Assembly (NCBI GenBank): GCA_052388455.1
Contig: JBQTIA010000009.1
Location: forward strand, 1-28,418
Direction: 5' to 3'
Source of the DNA: CAZSNH01 sp052388455
Lineage (GTDB): Bacteria > Pseudomonadota > Alphaproteobacteria > Rhizobiales > Hyphomicrobiaceae
DNA length: 28,418 bases
Below are positions 28,395 to 28,418 of this stretch, in pieces. Below the pieces are notes generated by a model. The model did not search any database, was not told where the DNA came from, and saw only the letters and a program-made list of their open reading frames with translations. Numbering within the stretch: position 1 is the first letter of the stretch; every line of letters starts with the position of its first letter. The translations under genes and the position numbers were made by a program.

Positions 28395-28418
28395 CAGGGC
28401 AATCGCATATGGCGCGAA

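Overview
The window looks like a chromosomal segment of a GC-rich alphaproteobacterium, most likely of the order Hyphomicrobiales (Rhizobiales). The reasons are the lineage-typical RpoD and DnaG sequences, the yqeY-dnaG-rpoD order, carA and carB on one strand with greA just behind carB, and the many short secreted or stress-type orphan genes. This is inference from protein character; no database was searched. No tRNA, rRNA, CRISPR array, transposase or phage gene was seen.

Layout. (1) Positions 1-2544, plus strand: a 5'-truncated TPR protein overlaps by 4 bp a membrane-anchored TolB-like/TPR protein; they look like tandem relatives. (2) Positions 2600-5636, minus strand: a two-gene unit encoding a Sec-exported PAAR-repeat protein and a Sec-exported TPR-CHAT (caspase-like) protein. 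(3) Positions 5714-14514, minus strand: in transcription order carA, a Uma2-family nuclease-like gene, two paralogous secreted LolA-like proteins, a strong terminator, carB, greA and an MFS exporter that overlaps greA by 10 bp. (4) Positions 14806-20626, plus strand: yqeY, a PGRP/Amidase_2 protein, dnaG, rpoD and a small DUF1902 protein, i.e. the macromolecular-synthesis region, with a strong hairpin between dnaG and rpoD. (5) Positions 20713-24502: a lone cyclic-nucleotide-binding domain protein, a cytochrome c'-like protein, an exported alpha/beta hydrolase divergent from a LysR regulator, and an unknown secreted Cys-rich protein. (6) Positions 24503-25156: 650 bp with no convincing gene but a run of inverted repeats. 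(7) Positions 25157-28394: two NTF2-like proteins (the second cut short by an in-frame TGA), a 2OG-Fe(II) oxygenase-like protein, and an overlapping GNAT acetyltransferase/nitrilase pair.

How the genes work together: carA and carB make carbamoyl phosphate for pyrimidine and arginine synthesis; greA, dnaG and rpoD serve transcription and replication. The rest is accessory. The strongest candidates for something not well described are the PAAR-CHAT export pair with no visible secretion machinery, the clustered inverted repeats at 24840-24996, and the twin LolA-like proteins with two shared cysteines. Degenerate active or metal sites in DnaG and in the amidase, and the TGA inside the ketosteroid-isomerase-like gene, are direct sequence observations worth checking.
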